This document shows, in pieces, positions 33,727 to 46,394 of a stretch of 64,000 bases of DNA. The notes below the pieces were generated by a model. It searched no databases. It saw only the letters and a program-made list of their open reading frames with translations, and was not told where the DNA came from. The stretch comes from Bifiguratus adelaidae (taxonomy: Eukaryota; Mucoromycota; Endogonomycetes; Endogonales). A program made the position numbers and the translations under genes. The stretch's first letter is position 1; each line of letters opens with the position of its first letter. The stretch covers positions 10,733 through 74,732 of the forward strand of contig MVBO01000033.1 in assembly GCA_002261195.1 (NCBI GenBank), in the 5' to 3' direction.

Positions 33727-36700
33727 CTACAGTTGGGAGGATGAGGGAACTATCCAATCACACACTGTCTCCAGGTGTGAGGTGACCTCTTGCTTTGTGA
33801 TAGGTTTTGTCATCACATCGTCGAAAGGTCCGGAGAATTGCAAGGTTTGATCGTAGGCGGTTACGGCAACGATGGGAGTTTGAGAATTGACATTGTTGGT
33901 GGATTTGATCATGCGCGCTGCTGATTCGCCGTCCACAATGGGCATCCGAACGTCCATGAAGATGACATCGAACTTGACCACGCCGATAGCGCATCGGATG
34001 GCCTCTGCACCGTTGCGAACTACAACGCATCGGCATCCTAGAGTGCTGAGGATGATTTCGAGTATTTTGGAGCTGATGGGATTATCTTCGGCGATCAAGC
34101 AGTCCAGGGATCCCTTTCGTTGCGGAGGGGACGAAAGGTCTATGACTCGGCTAGTGGATGCCCGCGACTCTGAATGCTCGCGCTCATCGTGAGGGAACGG
34201 GTCACCGAATGGTCTGAGGGGTTGATGAAGTGGGGACATGGGAATGGAACGTCGGACGTTTTGTTGCGCTGATCTATAGGCCTTGTCATTATGGAAAATA
34301 TCTGGGCTTAAACTCGGTCGATCTGGTCCAGACACACTACCAGTTCGCAAACGCATAGGAAGTGATGCCCCCTTTCTTGGTGAACGAGTCTCTACCGCAT
34401 TTAAATCTGAGCTAGTTGGATCTGATAACTTGCGAGATTCCGATGATGGCGTTGTTGGTGAAAGGCCAAGACCTGATTTGGCGGATGAAACAGACGAGGA
34501 CATGGAGGGAAATCCGTATGACGATGGGCTCCATGGTCCTATCAAACCCCACGGACTCGCTGATCCGAACCCAGTGGAAAAGTCAGACACAGAAGCAACC
34601 CTTCTTCGTGCTGAGCCAGCTGACGGAGAACTACTATTTATAATTGTATTGTCGAATGTCGCGAGACCAATCTCATTGCGCAATCTTCGAATAGCATCTT
34701 CGTTCGCCTTTTCAAGCGCTGGCAAGTTTTTGTAAGTGAAAGCACCGAAATCACTGTCGCTGGTACGATAGCTCGAAGCGCTGGAGGGTTTTTCGAAATC
34801 GCCTACAGCAATACGGTGACGATGGTAGGATGAGTCGGCCTTTACGTTCGTGATCGAAGCAGCTTCATCCTCATTGAGCTCGGAGATATCCATCTTGACC
34901 CCGCGGTCATCGAAGTAATCCGTATCCTCAATGCATTGTGGCTGCGGGATGAAAGCTGGAGCCGACTCCAAGAGCGTATCCCAATCGATATCGGCGAAGA
35001 AAGGATGTCGCTTCACGTCCTCCACACCGTTGACACCCAGTCTCCGTTTGGGATCATGACACATAAGCTTCTCCATAAAGTCTCGTGCTTCGGCTGAAAT
35101 CTCTCGTCCTTCCCAGTCAATTTTATGCGAAAGAATGTTTTCAAAGACCTTGTCGGGACTATCAGCGTGAAATGGAGGAACACCAAACAAGAATTCATAG
35201 CAGATGACACCCAAGGCCCACTGCGTCGTCCATCAGCACACGAGATTGTAAAAGGTCCTATTTTTGCAGCACTTACCCAATCAACCATTTTGTCTTGACC
35301 CGTGCCCAATATACTCTCTGGAGCCAGGTAATCAGGCGTTCCCACGCAGGTAGGTTGCGAGGGTCTGGCCACGTCTGATCCGTCTCGCTTTTGCGAGCTT
35401 GCGCCGCTCTGAGATCTGTTCATCGTAGTAGCAAGGTTCTCGTGGAAAGCAAAAGGGGATGTGGCCGCTTCTGCATGCGCATCTTCGTGAAAGCTCAAAT
35501 GGCCAAAAACGAAACTCGATGTTCCTGGAGTGTTGGGTTGACTATTAGGCACGATTGTGGGCGTGGCAGCTCCGCTCGCCGAACTCGAGCCAGTGCTTAC
35601 TGAGGAACCGCGGCGATCCCGATCGAACAATAAGCCAAAGTATGTGTGCGGATACAGAGAGCTGGGTTGCTCTTGTGGTGTTGTTGGTGGTGTAGCGGCC
35701 AACGAAGGTGCAGGTGAATGTGGGCGGGTGTCTGCAGCCTTGGGACCTGTGAACAGTCCAGCTGATTCGTCTCGGGCACGGCGATCCCAGAAACCGATGC
35801 GTGACAAACCGAAATCCGTCAGCTTCAAATGCCCATTTTGATCAATTAACAGATTATCGGGCTTGAGATCTCTGCGCGCTCATTAGCGGTGATCCATACG
35901 TTCAAGCAAAACTTACCGATGAACAATTTCTCGCTCATGCAGATACTCCAAACCAAGAACCACTTCTGCCAGGTAACTGCGAGCCCAATCTTCCGGTAAC
36001 CGTCCCAGGGCCTTCAGCAAGGCTGAACAATCCCCACCATTCAGGTATTCAAGCACAAGGTACAAATAGTCTTTGGTTTGAAAAGTGTAGTATAGCTTGG
36101 TGACGAAGGGTGAATCGGTCTGTGTCATAAGAATCATACGCTCCGCTTTCACATTGGTCACTTGATTCTTGGCAATCATGTCCACCTTACGAAGTACCTT
36201 GATAGCATAATAATCCCCTGTAGCTCGCTTTTTAGAGAGATATACGGAACCAAAGGCACCTTTGCTGATGGGTTTGATGATCTCAAAATCCTTGATACTG
36301 GTAGGATTGGGTCGGAATAGCGCAGCAGGTAAAGGCGGAACCTTTCCACCAGCTGACAGCGTGCTAGTTGAAGAATCCGTCTTGCTAGGCGCGGGAGAAC
36401 CCGTTTGTGGACGTAAGCCTGGCGAGCTAAATGGTGTTGCAATGGTCTCCAGATCGGCTATAGCAGGCGTGATTTTGCCGCTCTCAGCTCGGCCGTTTCG
36501 GTTCAAGAGCGCCGTTTTGAAGTTTTCTTTGGATTTGAAGGCACTTTTTATGCGTTCTCGCAGACGACGAGTACCTCCCGGAGTTGAAGGTGGATCGCCT
36601 TGCAGAGAAGACGTCGACTTCTCCAAGATTTGCGCTTGCGTCTCGCCGCTCTCTTCCACTGCACCTTTACTTCCGTCATCGGCTTCCTTATCCTTTTGCT

Positions 36701-39700
36701 CAGGTGCAACAACGTACTCTGACCAGTCATCACCTTGGTTTAAGGCTCTTTGGAATGCAATGCGAATGCGCTCATGATAATTGATGATATCAGCCATCCG
36801 ATTGACATTCTCAACCTTGGTTTTGAGCAGCAACTCTACGTCCGTAATGAGTGATGAAAGTGAGATGTCCTCGGGTGCAGGTGGTCGCCAGTAAAGTACT
36901 CGAACCATCTTGGACTCTGTTGCAGGAGAGTTAAGAGCGTGATCACCGTCTTCATCGTTGACGTTGGTTACGTGCGAACCGGGCATGGATATGCTCAGTG
37001 CAGTATCTACGATATCGAGGAGCTCTTCGTGGATCTCTTCATTAGCCCGTAGCATGTCCTCCTTGGTCAATGGTCGCTCCAGAGTGATGCCTTCTGGAAT
37101 TTTACCCTCCTCCTTGAGTCTTGCTATTTCCTGCACCGTTTCTTCCTGTTTAGCCCTAATAGTTGCCTTGATCTCCCGCAAGTGATCATCACACAATTCC
37201 ACGTCCATCTCAGCTCTATGAACTTGCACACACATGTCGGAATGCTGGATGAAGTAACTAGCGAGCACATGCCGCTCGCAGACATGACACAAAATGGGAA
37301 GCTCCGTATCGAGAGATATCTCAGCAGCTTCACCTGCATCGTCGACATCTTTGACTTTAAGTAGACCTGGCGCCGAATGCGAGCGTTGCTGCAACAGAGC
37401 TTCAGCCCGGAGGCGGCGAACATCCTTTGCAGTGACGGTTGCTTCTTCCGTCGAGATCACAGCAGGTCTCATTACCCACATGGTATGACTAGGCTGTGTC
37501 GAGACACGATCGTACATGAGCATGCCTTTGCCTTCCATAAGCTTGTTGGCTGATTGACTGTCGATAAGGCTGAAATGGACCTCGACAGTTTGCGTGTCAT
37601 CTGCCAAAAGGCGTGCAGTGGCTTCTTTGAACACATTAGCGTCATCGGGTGCAAGGAATTGTGCAATTGGCTTCATTACGGTATCAACTATCTCGCGCCT
37701 AAATATTTCATGAGTAAGAGGTGACACTTCAGGTATCTCGGGCATTTACCCAGCAAGCTCCTTCCATACTGGACTGACATGGCGTATCCGCTCATTCTCC
37801 AAGTCAAGCTCCATGACCATCGTTACACTTTGCCCTTGCTCAGCAGCAATTTGGAGCAGGGCACTATCGTTTTCAGTGGCTGCATCGCCGCCCGAACCAG
37901 CCAGAAGCTCCCCTTTGAGCGCACTGGTAGCGGATGTCGGTTCGGGCACGGACGTAGGCATCTCGGGTGGTCGCCAAAGTTCGGTAGACCCTGAGCGCGG
38001 TCGTGGTTCCGTTTCGTCTGAATGATGGGAAATCATACTCGACTCAAGGATCGCTTCTCCTTCACTCGGTCTCTCCTCATCTGGTGGGTTGGTAGCAGCC
38101 CAGAAGCCTTTCTCGGCGTTCCACCATTCGATAATTCGATTTAAAGCTGCTAAACTCAAAAGTAGACGGACATACCAGACACGACATGGCCAATCGGGGT
38201 TGTCGTCCCATCGTGTGCCAAGATTTTGTACTTGACGAACAATGTTGGCGCACGAGCCGGTGTTTTCAAGAAACTTGTCAATTGAAGTGTCGAGAATGAT
38301 CTGACATAGAGATATCATCTCTTGTAGAGTGAGGATGAATGGGGTCGGTAAGTAAGAGTCTTCCGAGATGAGTGTGAGGAGGGAGTTGGCTTGAGAAACA
38401 CTTGATGTCCGACGTCCCAACGATGACGGTGGAGGAGCATCCCGTATGCTTGTTCGCCTTGATCGTCGATCCTCAGATCTGCGCTCCATCGTTGTCGTCG
38501 GTGTCAACTCGCCAATTGGTTTGCGGTCTCTGGGGTTTGGCTCTTCCTCTGCCATTTCTTCTTCTGGCTCTTCATCGATGGTCCATGGCGGAACCCCCCG
38601 TTTACTGGTATCTATCGCGCCCAATGTTTGCTCTACCCAGTCATTAACTGGTCGCTCAACCATCGGAGACGCCTGGAGAGCAAAGTCGCGCTCTTTATCG
38701 CTCTCACCCGGAGGAGCATCGTGTTCGACGCCAGTCTCAGCATACTGCAACCCTCGCTCCACGTATTCATTGAGACCATCAATCACATTCCGCATTTCGG
38801 CATCACAAGCTTCTTTGGCAAGGTTGAGTCGCATCCGAAATGTGCGCTGAGCCTTTTTGTTGCTCACATCGCGCATGACCGTTGGCCCAGTTGTCGCTGT
38901 CGAGAAGACGGAGCCTAGGGGAGACACTCCGGTAGACTTGCGGCGATACATGGGGTGATCTGATGGAGCATAGCCCTGCCCATACGTATGGGACGTCGAC
39001 ACTTGCATGGGTACCGAAGACAGCACACGATGCTCGTGGCTAAAGTAGCCAGGCTTGAATTTGGAAAGATCAAGAGAGAGATGAAACTTGTTGTGTTTTG
39101 AATCACTCTTTGGTGTAGGATGTTGCGGTGGTTCGGAAGCTTGCGAACGAAGAATGGCTCGCATAGCCGCTTCCGGAAAGCTCGGGCCTATTTTCCCAGA
39201 TGACGGCCGAATGTGGGGTGACTGAGAACGGTCATTGGTGCGCGCCTTCTCTCGCTCGGTGAGAAGAGCTTCATTGACATCACGCCACCACTGCCGTAGT
39301 TGATCTTCCAATGTGTGACTACTCAAGAGAGCAGATTTGTCAGGCTCGGATTCAATAGGTGAAAGAGGACCTTGCTCAGCTTTAATGACGGATTGATCGT
39401 GTTCGTCTAGCCAATCAACCCAATGCAAGCGATGGTGCAAGTCACTGACGAGCTGATCGCTGACACTTGAGATCATGACAGCAGGCATCGCTGGATGTGA
39501 TTGCGCGTTAACTTCAGAATCCGGTGGAGAGGGTGGGTAAGGTATCCTACTGGACCTCCTGCGCACTTTGCCTGTCTTCAACCATCGTTTGATTTTGGAT
39601 GTGCGCGAAGTATGGAGGATATGGGCGTAGCTGATGGGTGACTTTAAACGGTTGGCGCTTTTTTGCGTCGGTAAAGGTGATACTGGTGCTTGGTGGATGG

Positions 39701-40835
39701 GAAGATTGATAGAGAGGTAAAGCTCTGGAAGAGGCATTAGCAATCTATCGGACATGGCATCCGACATACCCTTTTTACGCTCCGTCACGTCGTCGTTACT
39801 GGAGATGCTCGACCACTCACTGTCCTTAGGCTCTGTCGCTGTCGTCTCTAACGTGGGAGAGGCATAAAGGCGTCTGTCGAAGGCGGGAGCATCGAGCTGT
39901 CTGGTCTCTGATTCGGACAACGTGCCTGCGTCTGGAGCTGTTTGCTTGGTATTGGAGCGGCCCAGAATACCAGCTACACTGTACCGCCTTCGCCGCCTGG
40001 GTTTCTGCAAGATTGACCACGACTCTTCCGGTGAGTTTTGTTGACTTGCACTCGCACTCGCATCTATCCAACTAGATCGCTTGCTGTGTACATAGTATTT
40101 ACCGCCGCTACCGAGCGGTGTGCTTGCTAAACCGCTCGTCGTACTCGATCTTTGAGGCGAGCTACTGCTAGAATTGGTGGACTGCCTTGACAGCATGTTG
40201 GTATTGATTTTAGCAAGGGTTGTTCGTGCGCTAGTCTGCTTCGACGGAGTAGGCGCATTGCCTATGGAGTCGCCTATGCTATGCACCGCTGGATATGGTG
40301 CACTACGCGAGGGAGTCGCTGGAGATAGAGACCCACTTTGGCGGGTTGACAAGGATGTGGCATGAGATTCATCATCGCCTGAAGAAATGCTTGAGCGAGA
40401 TTGTCGTCGTAGTAGCAAGGGTTGTGGAATGGGGACACTCTTGAGCTTTGAGGAAGAGGTAGATGTACCTGCCTCATCCACCGGCGGTGTACCGAGGGTG
40501 TTTACAGACGCCTTACGAAATCGTCTTTGCGGCGACGTTGGCTCTATCGAGGATCCATCGGCGGGTGTGTCCAACTCGAAGGAGGTATCTGTCACTGGTG
40601 AAGTAGAAGCGCCGTCAATATCCATCACATTGGCCACCTGAGGGTTGCGTATAGGAATAGGAGAGGTTCCATATGCTGCTGGTTCAGCCTGACGTATACC
40701 CAACAGACCTGGGTCATCACGAGCATCGGGCCGTTGTCGGGCCATCGGCTCGTCAGACTTTCTCTCTTCTTGCACGTTAGGATTCAGGGGTGAGGATCGC
40801 TTAGACCTGCTGCGTTTGTGGAATAGATGCTTCAT
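33727..40835 (-). CDS. RIM15: Rim15-like PAS/AGC protein kinase with receiver domain
   Basis: Four exons: 40835-37750, 37698-35917, 35871-35277, 35220-33727 (introns 45-56 nt), 2318 residues. The first 1000 residues are Ser/Pro-rich. A PAS-like fold lies at about 1005-1115. A C2HC element (CHVCER and QHSDMC) sits at about 1185, as in Rim15. The AGC-type kinase begins near 1480 (ISKGAFGSVYLSKK) with HRDLKPDNLL and DFGLSRI. An insert of about 140 residues separates DFG from TCVGTPDYLAPE, the hallmark of Rim15/Greatwall kinases. A receiver near the C-terminus has IAEDN, phospho-Asp in VIFMDVRMP and Lys in TKPITK. Rim15 is a PKA/TORC1-inhibited kinase that drives quiescence and stress genes. It is longer than yeast Rim15 (1770). 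It is divergent from HSP104. Confidence 0.92.
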
Positions 40836-41910
40836 GGGTGTCTAGGGCAATAGCCCGGACAACGCAGTCAGCCTAAAGGGATACGGTCATGCAAGCAAAA
40901 ATGCAGGAAATTGAACAAGAAGCGAACGAGTGTAACGAGCAGAGCGACAAAGATGGAGAGAGGGGAGGCAAGTGATAATATGATGTGATCCTCCTTACAC
41001 ACGACAGAAGGAAAGCCTGCAAGAAAAGGATTGCAAGAAGGCCAAGCGTGGGGACAAGTCCTTAAAAGGCAGGTCATGTGACTGTCGAGGGTGGGAGTCG
41101 AGTGTGAACCCGCGCGCACTCGGTGCATCCCTCTCTCTTTCTCCCTCCTTCCTCAGGGTTGGTCTCTGTCTCTGTGTCTCTCTCTCTATCCGCTCGCATT
41201 CTCTATCCATGGAACATGGTGCTGCCGCAAGTATAAGTTATGTACATCTTCATTGCAGGATGATTGAAATTTTGATCCACAAGGAACCAGTTGCAACAGG
41301 GATGTGGATCTATCTCTTAAGGGAGAGTACGAGTTTTCCAGTAGTCTTAATAGAGAGTTAACGTTGAGCTGCACGATTGATAATAAGCGATCGTCATGAG
41401 AATATGCCCAGTATGCGTATGAGTAACAAGCATTCGTTCATTTTTGGATATCCACATCATACCTATGGTTCATTGTTTTGCTCTAGAGGCGAGACATCCA
41501 TGCATGACGCGATAATTACGCAAATTTACATTGCATGGGCTATGAATAAGCGACAGCAACGCTGTCATGGACCCATCTTGTGCACCGTAATTGCCTCCAC
41601 TCCATCAGCTGTTGCTTTCTCGCTTGCCAGCACTCTGTCATGCTCTCTCTCCGCTTGCTTGAATCCCCTGTAAACGAAATTGCTCCAGGGTTCCAGCGCG
41701 TTCTCCATCATTACCATAAAAGTCAATCACCGTCACGTTGCATGCCTTGGGACACCTATAAGTCTCGACGCGCCGGATATCTCACTCAAACCTCTCACTC
41801 TGTGATACACGACATTTTTCACTTTGCAACATCTCACTACACTCATTTTATTATTTGGTGAAGCAATATCACACAAAAGGAAGCGAAGACAATACGCAAC
41901 ACAGACAACC
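40836..41910. promoter_or_regulatory. Divergent promoter region between RIM15-like and HSP104
   Basis: About 1.07 kb separates the two ATGs. The STRE core occurs as AGGGG at 40961-40965 and as CCCCT at 41665-41669 (about 240 bp upstream of HSP104). AAAGGGAT near 40875 is one base off the post-diauxic-shift element. About two STRE cores are expected by chance in this length, so these are weak. A pyrimidine-rich run spans 41128-41195. I could not find a clean heat-shock element. Confidence 0.35.
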
Positions 41911-44625
41911 ATGGCACTCAACTTCAAGTTTACCGACAAGGTAGAGAAGATATTGGGGGCTGCTCAAGAGCTTGCTCGGGAGTTCGGGCACTCTCAGCTA
42001 TCGCCCATACATTTAGCATGCGCCATGATGGATGATGAAGATTCCATGCTCAAGAACGCCGTGCAGCGAGCAGGAGGTGATGCAGATGCCTTGGCTCGAC
42101 AACTCAAGAAGGCTTTGGTGAAACTTCCGACTCAAGATCCTGCACCGACGGAAGTCGATCTAGGAAGGGATTTGTACAGAATCTTGCAAGCTGCCCAAGA
42201 TCTGGCCAAGAAGCAGCGGGATTCCTTCATATCCGTAGATCATCTTGCTCAAGCGCTCTTTGAGGATGACAAGGTCAAGCAGGCATTCACCACTTCCGGA
42301 ACAGACAAACGAGCTTTCGAAAATGCCCTCAGCGCTATTCGCGGCAATCGCAAGGTAGACTCCAAGAATGCTGAAGACCAATATGAAGCCTTGAGCAAAT
42401 ATGCTGTGGACTTGACGTCCATGGCAGAAGAAGGCAAACTGGACCCTGTCATTGGCCGAGATGGAGACATTAATCGGGTTATTCGCATTCTCTGTCGACG
42501 AACCAAGAACAATGCCGTCCTCGTCGGTGACCCAGGTGTGGGTAAGACAGCCATTGCTGAAGGACTTGCATCTCGAGTTTCGCGACGTGATGTACCGCAA
42601 AACCTCATCTCAAAACGTATCATGTCCTTGGACATGTCGGCTCTCATGGCCGGTGCAAAATATCGAGGTGAATTCGAAGAACGTCTCAAGGCGGTGCTTA
42701 AAGAAATTAAGGAATCCGATTCTGGTGTCATTCTCTTCATTGACGAGATCCATACCGTACTCGGCGCTGGTAAATCTGAGGGATCCATGGATGCGGCCAA
42801 TATTCTCAAGCCTATGCTTGCTCGTGGCGAACTACGCTGTATTGGAGCGACGACTATGGACGAATACCGCAAGTACTTTTCCAAGGACCCTGCTTTTGAA
42901 CGTCGATTCCAGCAAGTTCAAGTCGGCGAACCTTCGGTAGAGGATTGTATCTCCATTCTGCGTGGTCTCAAGGAACGATACGAAACTCATCACGGTGTCA
43001 AGCTTTTGGATTCTGCGCTCGTAGTGGCTGCTCAAATGTCGGACCGATACATTCAAGATCGATTTTTACCCGACAAGGCCATTGATCTCATGGACGAAGC
43101 GTGTGCCAATACACGGGTACAACTCGACTCGCAACCAGAAATTATTGACAAACTCGAACGTCGCATTTTGCAACTAGAAGTCGAAGCCACCGCTCTCGAA
43201 AAGGAAGCCAAGACAAACAACGATTCTAAGGATCGACTGGAGAAGGTGCAAGCTGAAATTGCTCAATTGCGGGAAGAACTCGGTCCCCTCAAGGCAAAAT
43301 ATGGAAATGAAAAGGAACGTTTGGACGAGATTCGGGATCTCAACCAAAAGCTGGATTCACTCAAAGCCAAGGCGGATGCGGCTGAACGAAGCTATGACTT
43401 GGCTACGGCTGCCGATATTCGCTACTACGCTATTCCTGAAGTAGAGCAACGCATTCAACAATTAGCCGAACTCAAAGCCAAGGAAGATGCCGACCGGGTG
43501 CAAGCTGGTACGGAGGATGGCCGCTTGCTGACGGAAGTGGTCGGCCCCGAACAAATTCTAGATGTCGTCGCTCGCTGGACAGGTATTCCCGTCTCCAGCC
43601 TCGCTCGCACCGAACGCGAGAAACTTGTTCACATGGAACGACACCTGTCCAAACGTGTCGTGGGCCAATCTCAAGCCATCGCTGCCATTTCCAATGCGAT
43701 TCGTCTATCCAAGGCTGGTCTGCAGAACCCCAATAGACCATTGGCAAGTTTCATGTTCCTTGGTCCCACCGGTGTCGGCAAAACTCTGCTCTGCAAGGAG
43801 ATTTCCGGATTCCTCTTCAACGATCCCGAAAACGTCATTCGCATCGACATGTCTGAATACATGGAGAAGCACACTGTTTCTCGCCTCGTCGGTGCTCCTC
43901 CAGGATATGTAGGCTATGACGAAGGAGGCGCTCTCACAGAAGCAGTCAGACGCAGGCCCTATAGCGTTGTTCTTCTCGATGAAATGGAGAAGGCTCATCG
44001 GGCTGTCTCCAACATCCTCCTGCAAGTCTTGGACGATGGACGATTGACTGACTCCAAGGGCAAGACGGTATCTTTCAAGAATACAATTATTGTGATGACG
44101 AGCAACATTGGCTCTGACCTTTACCAATTTGGCATTACAAACGAAGGTCAAGTCTCACGTGAAGTGCGCTCTCAAGTCATTGATGCTGTCCGCCATCATT
44201 TCGCACCTGAATTCATCAACCGTATCGATGAAATGATTGTGTTCAACACCCTCGGAAAGCAAGCACTCACTCAAATCGTCGAAATTCGTCTGCATGAAGT
44301 GCAGCAACGCCTGGTGGATAAGCACATTTCGCTCTCAGTTTCCGAGGAAGCCAAGAAATGGCTGGCTGCTGCTGGTTATGATCCCGTTTACGGAGCTCGT
44401 CCTCTCAATCGCATCATTCAAGATCGTGTACTTAGTCCATTGGCGCGACTCATCCTAGACGGAAGCATTCGCGAAGGCGAAGTCGCCAAGGTCGATCTAG
44501 CCCGACGCGGCGAAGGCATTGAAATTCACCGCAACCATGAACCTGAAGTCCTTGAAGTAGAAACAACGGATGAAGAAGATTTGGATATGGACAATGGCAT
44601 GATTGTTGAAGAACCGGTGGACTGA
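41911..44625 (+). CDS. HSP104: Hsp104 protein disaggregase (ClpB family)
   Basis: A 904-residue, intronless AAA+ disaggregase. The N-domain covers residues 1-150. NBD1 has Walker A GDPGVGKT (about 206) and Walker B LFIDEIHT. The coiled-coil middle domain (about 405-530) distinguishes ClpB/Hsp104 from ClpA/C. NBD2 has GPTGVGKT (about 617) and VVLLDEMEKAH. The C-terminal tail is acidic (VETTDEEDLDMDNG), as in fungal cytosolic Hsp104. There is no mitochondrial presequence, so this is not Hsp78. It threads aggregated proteins through a hexameric pore together with Hsp70 and a J-protein. The frame is open upstream to 41824, but the ATG at 41911 (MALNFKFTDK) matches the family start. Lack of introns is common in heat-shock genes, since splicing fails in heat; every multi-domain neighbour has introns. 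Confidence 0.97.
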   Translation: MALNFKFTDKVEKILGAAQELAREFGHSQLSPIHLACAMMDDEDSMLKNAVQRAGGDADALARQLKKALVKLPTQDPAPTEVDLGRDLYRILQAAQDLAKKQRDSFISVDHLAQALFEDDKVKQAFTTSGTDKRAFENALSAIRGNRKVDSKNAEDQYEALSKYAVDLTSMAEEGKLDPVIGRDGDINRVIRILCRRTKNNAVLVGDPGVGKTAIAEGLASRVSRRDVPQNLISKRIMSLDMSALMAGAKYRGEFEERLKAVLKEIKESDSGVILFIDEIHTVLGAGKSEGSMDAANILKPMLARGELRCIGATTMDEYRKYFSKDPAFERRFQQVQVGEPSVEDCISILRGLKERYETHHGVKLLDSALVVAAQMSDRYIQDRFLPDKAIDLMDEACANTRVQLDSQPEIIDKLERRILQLEVEATALEKEAKTNNDSKDRLEKVQAEIAQLREELGPLKAKYGNEKERLDEIRDLNQKLDSLKAKADAAERSYDLATAADIRYYAIPEVEQRIQQLAELKAKEDADRVQAGTEDGRLLTEVVGPEQILDVVARWTGIPVSSLARTEREKLVHMERHLSKRVVGQSQAIAAISNAIRLSKAGLQNPNRPLASFMFLGPTGVGKTLLCKEISGFLFNDPENVIRIDMSEYMEKHTVSRLVGAPPGYVGYDEGGALTEAVRRRPYSVVLLDEMEKAHRAVSNILLQVLDDGRLTDSKGKTVSFKNTIIVMTSNIGSDLYQFGITNEGQVSREVRSQVIDAVRHHFAPEFINRIDEMIVFNTLGKQALTQIVEIRLHEVQQRLVDKHISLSVSEEAKKWLAAAGYDPVYGARPLNRIIQDRVLSPLARLILDGSIREGEVAKVDLARRGEGIEIHRNHEPEVLEVETTDEEDLDMDNGMIVEEPVD

Positions 44626-45184
44626 CTCACCAAGCGCCAACGGCTCAATTAACGCCTTGACAACTTTGCGCTTTCTTGGCGTCGTCTTCACTGCAAATCA
44701 CATGTATTAAGCGACACGCATGTATATATATGACAATAAGCTTGCTGTAATCAATAACATGGATGTTTCATTGTACACTCTACACCGTTTCCCCAAACAT
44801 CCCCTTCTCATCCAATCGGGTATTTCAAACGGAACAATGGCAAACTCAAATAAAGCACACATTGGGATTGGATGCACAGGGCGAGGCCTGTGCCTAAATT
44901 GCAATTTGATCCATCAAATTACGGCGTTTTGTTGCCTCTTTGCTTGTGGACGCCAGGATACCCTGTGTGTGTGTGTGTGTGCGTGGAGAACAATACGTTG
45001 TTCCGCCCTTATTGCGCCTACAGCCCTTAAAAAAACTCCCGGTGCGCCGCCATTGCTTTTCCTTTGAGCCCTTGTCGCCGCATTGACCAACGTTGATTCG
45101 CAACGTTTGCATCGACCGTACCCCCTCTTTACTTGTTCCTTTTGCCGTATTTTTGGTAGACCTTGCGCATCTCTCTTTTTTATC
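44626..45184. other. Intergenic, 3' flank of HSP104 and leader of next gene
   Basis: No gene seen. It contains a (TG)9 microsatellite and, just upstream of the next ATG, a pyrimidine-rich leader (about 45118-45184). Confidence 0.5.
44964..44981. repeat. (TG)9 microsatellite
   Basis: Nine uninterrupted TG units between HSP104 and the TMEM198-like gene. Confidence 0.95.
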
Positions 45185-46355
45185 ATGCGGGGCTTTTCAG
45201 TACCCCTAGTAGCGCTCATTGGGCTCTTCTTTGTCGTACCGACAACACCGACGATAGCCAGCGACCTCCAATTGAACCAAAACGGTGGTCAAACAGGAAC
45301 GCTAACGTGCAACGATGGATCGGTACAAAACAATTATCAGTATACGGATACCACACAGGTACCTAATGGATGTTACTTCACACCCAATGCCAACACCTAT
45401 GGTGATTCACAACAAGGGCAAGGAACGGCCACGAGGGCGAAACCCAATGATGTACGAGGAGGTTATGGGGGCAGCGGTTACGGTGGACCTGATCGTTGGA
45501 TCTATGGTAAGCGTGTACGACGCACAGGCAACCAGTCTCTCAAAATTTGCATAGATACCTATGGTGGACCCAATGTCAATGTGTTTTATGGCCTGACGGG
45601 AACCATTCTAATTCTTATAGGCCTGAAACTGATGTGCATGGGATTCCGATTGTTTAGAATCACCATATCAGTTGTGGGATACTTGTTTGCAAGCAAGTCG
45701 AACGACGATGCTTGGTCAGCTTCTTCTCACACGTCTCTTTAGCTACACTTATGTGGATCATCCTCACCAACGCCGAACCATGGAACGGTTACCCGAATCC
45801 CGAGTTTGTCTACTTTTTCGTAGTGTTTTCATTTGGATTCGTGGGCGCTGTCTTTTGCTTTTGGTTCTACAATATCGGTATTCTGGTCGTCGGCGTCACG
45901 GCCGGGTTCTATTTTGGCGTCTTTGTATTATCTTGGTCGCCCGTGTATATTACTACATCGGTAAGTGTCCCTGCCCGTCTACTGCGCCTCGAGTGGATGA
46001 TGAATCTCTCTACTAGTATGTCGGCCGTGTATTTGTGATTCTAGGCTGCACATTGATCGGTCTTGGATTCCCCTTTGTCATTGAATACCATGCAGTCTGC
46101 ATCTGCACATCCTTTATCGGCGCCTACGTTTTCTTCCTCGGCATCGATCTCTTCTGTCATTGGTGCTATATCAACGCGTGGCGAGGCATCTTGGACCACA
46201 ATACCGGACACCAACAGTATATTGTGTATTGGGTGGATTACAAGGTCTATGTGTTGCTTGCTCTGACCGTCTGCATGTGCTTCATCTCCATGCTCGCGCA
46301 AATGTTAATGAACCGGGGAAGACGTTTCGGATTGAATGTCGTCAAGGAGGCCTAA
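45185..46355 (+). CDS. TMEM198-like (DUF4203) multi-pass membrane protein
   Basis: Four exons: 45185-45506, 45555-45692, 45743-45960, 46017-46355, 338 residues. An N-terminal signal peptide (MRGFSVPLVALIGLFFVVP) leads into a 90-residue Gly/Gln/Asn-rich luminal or outer segment. About seven hydrophobic helices follow, beginning NVFYGLTGTILILIGLKLM, and the protein ends MNRGRRFGLNVVKEA. The Gly-rich helices match the TMEM198/TM7S3 domain; its function in fungi is unknown. The first intron (48 nt) has no stop and could be read through, but its GTAAGC/CATAG ends and removal of a charged insert favour splicing. The second intron is of the rare GC-AG type (AA|GCAAGT...TTTAG, 50 nt) and must be removed to join YLFAT to TLMWIILTN in frame. 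It converges on the TFIIIC gene with 39 bp between stops. Confidence 0.78.
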
Positions 46356-46394
46356 GGCATAATGTATATTGTATCCAAAAGAAAGCATAAGCAT

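Noticed and set aside
40961-41669. STRE cores as proof of stress control of the RIM15-like/HSP104 region
   Set aside because: About two such 5-mers are expected by chance in 1.07 kb, so they are listed only as weak hints.
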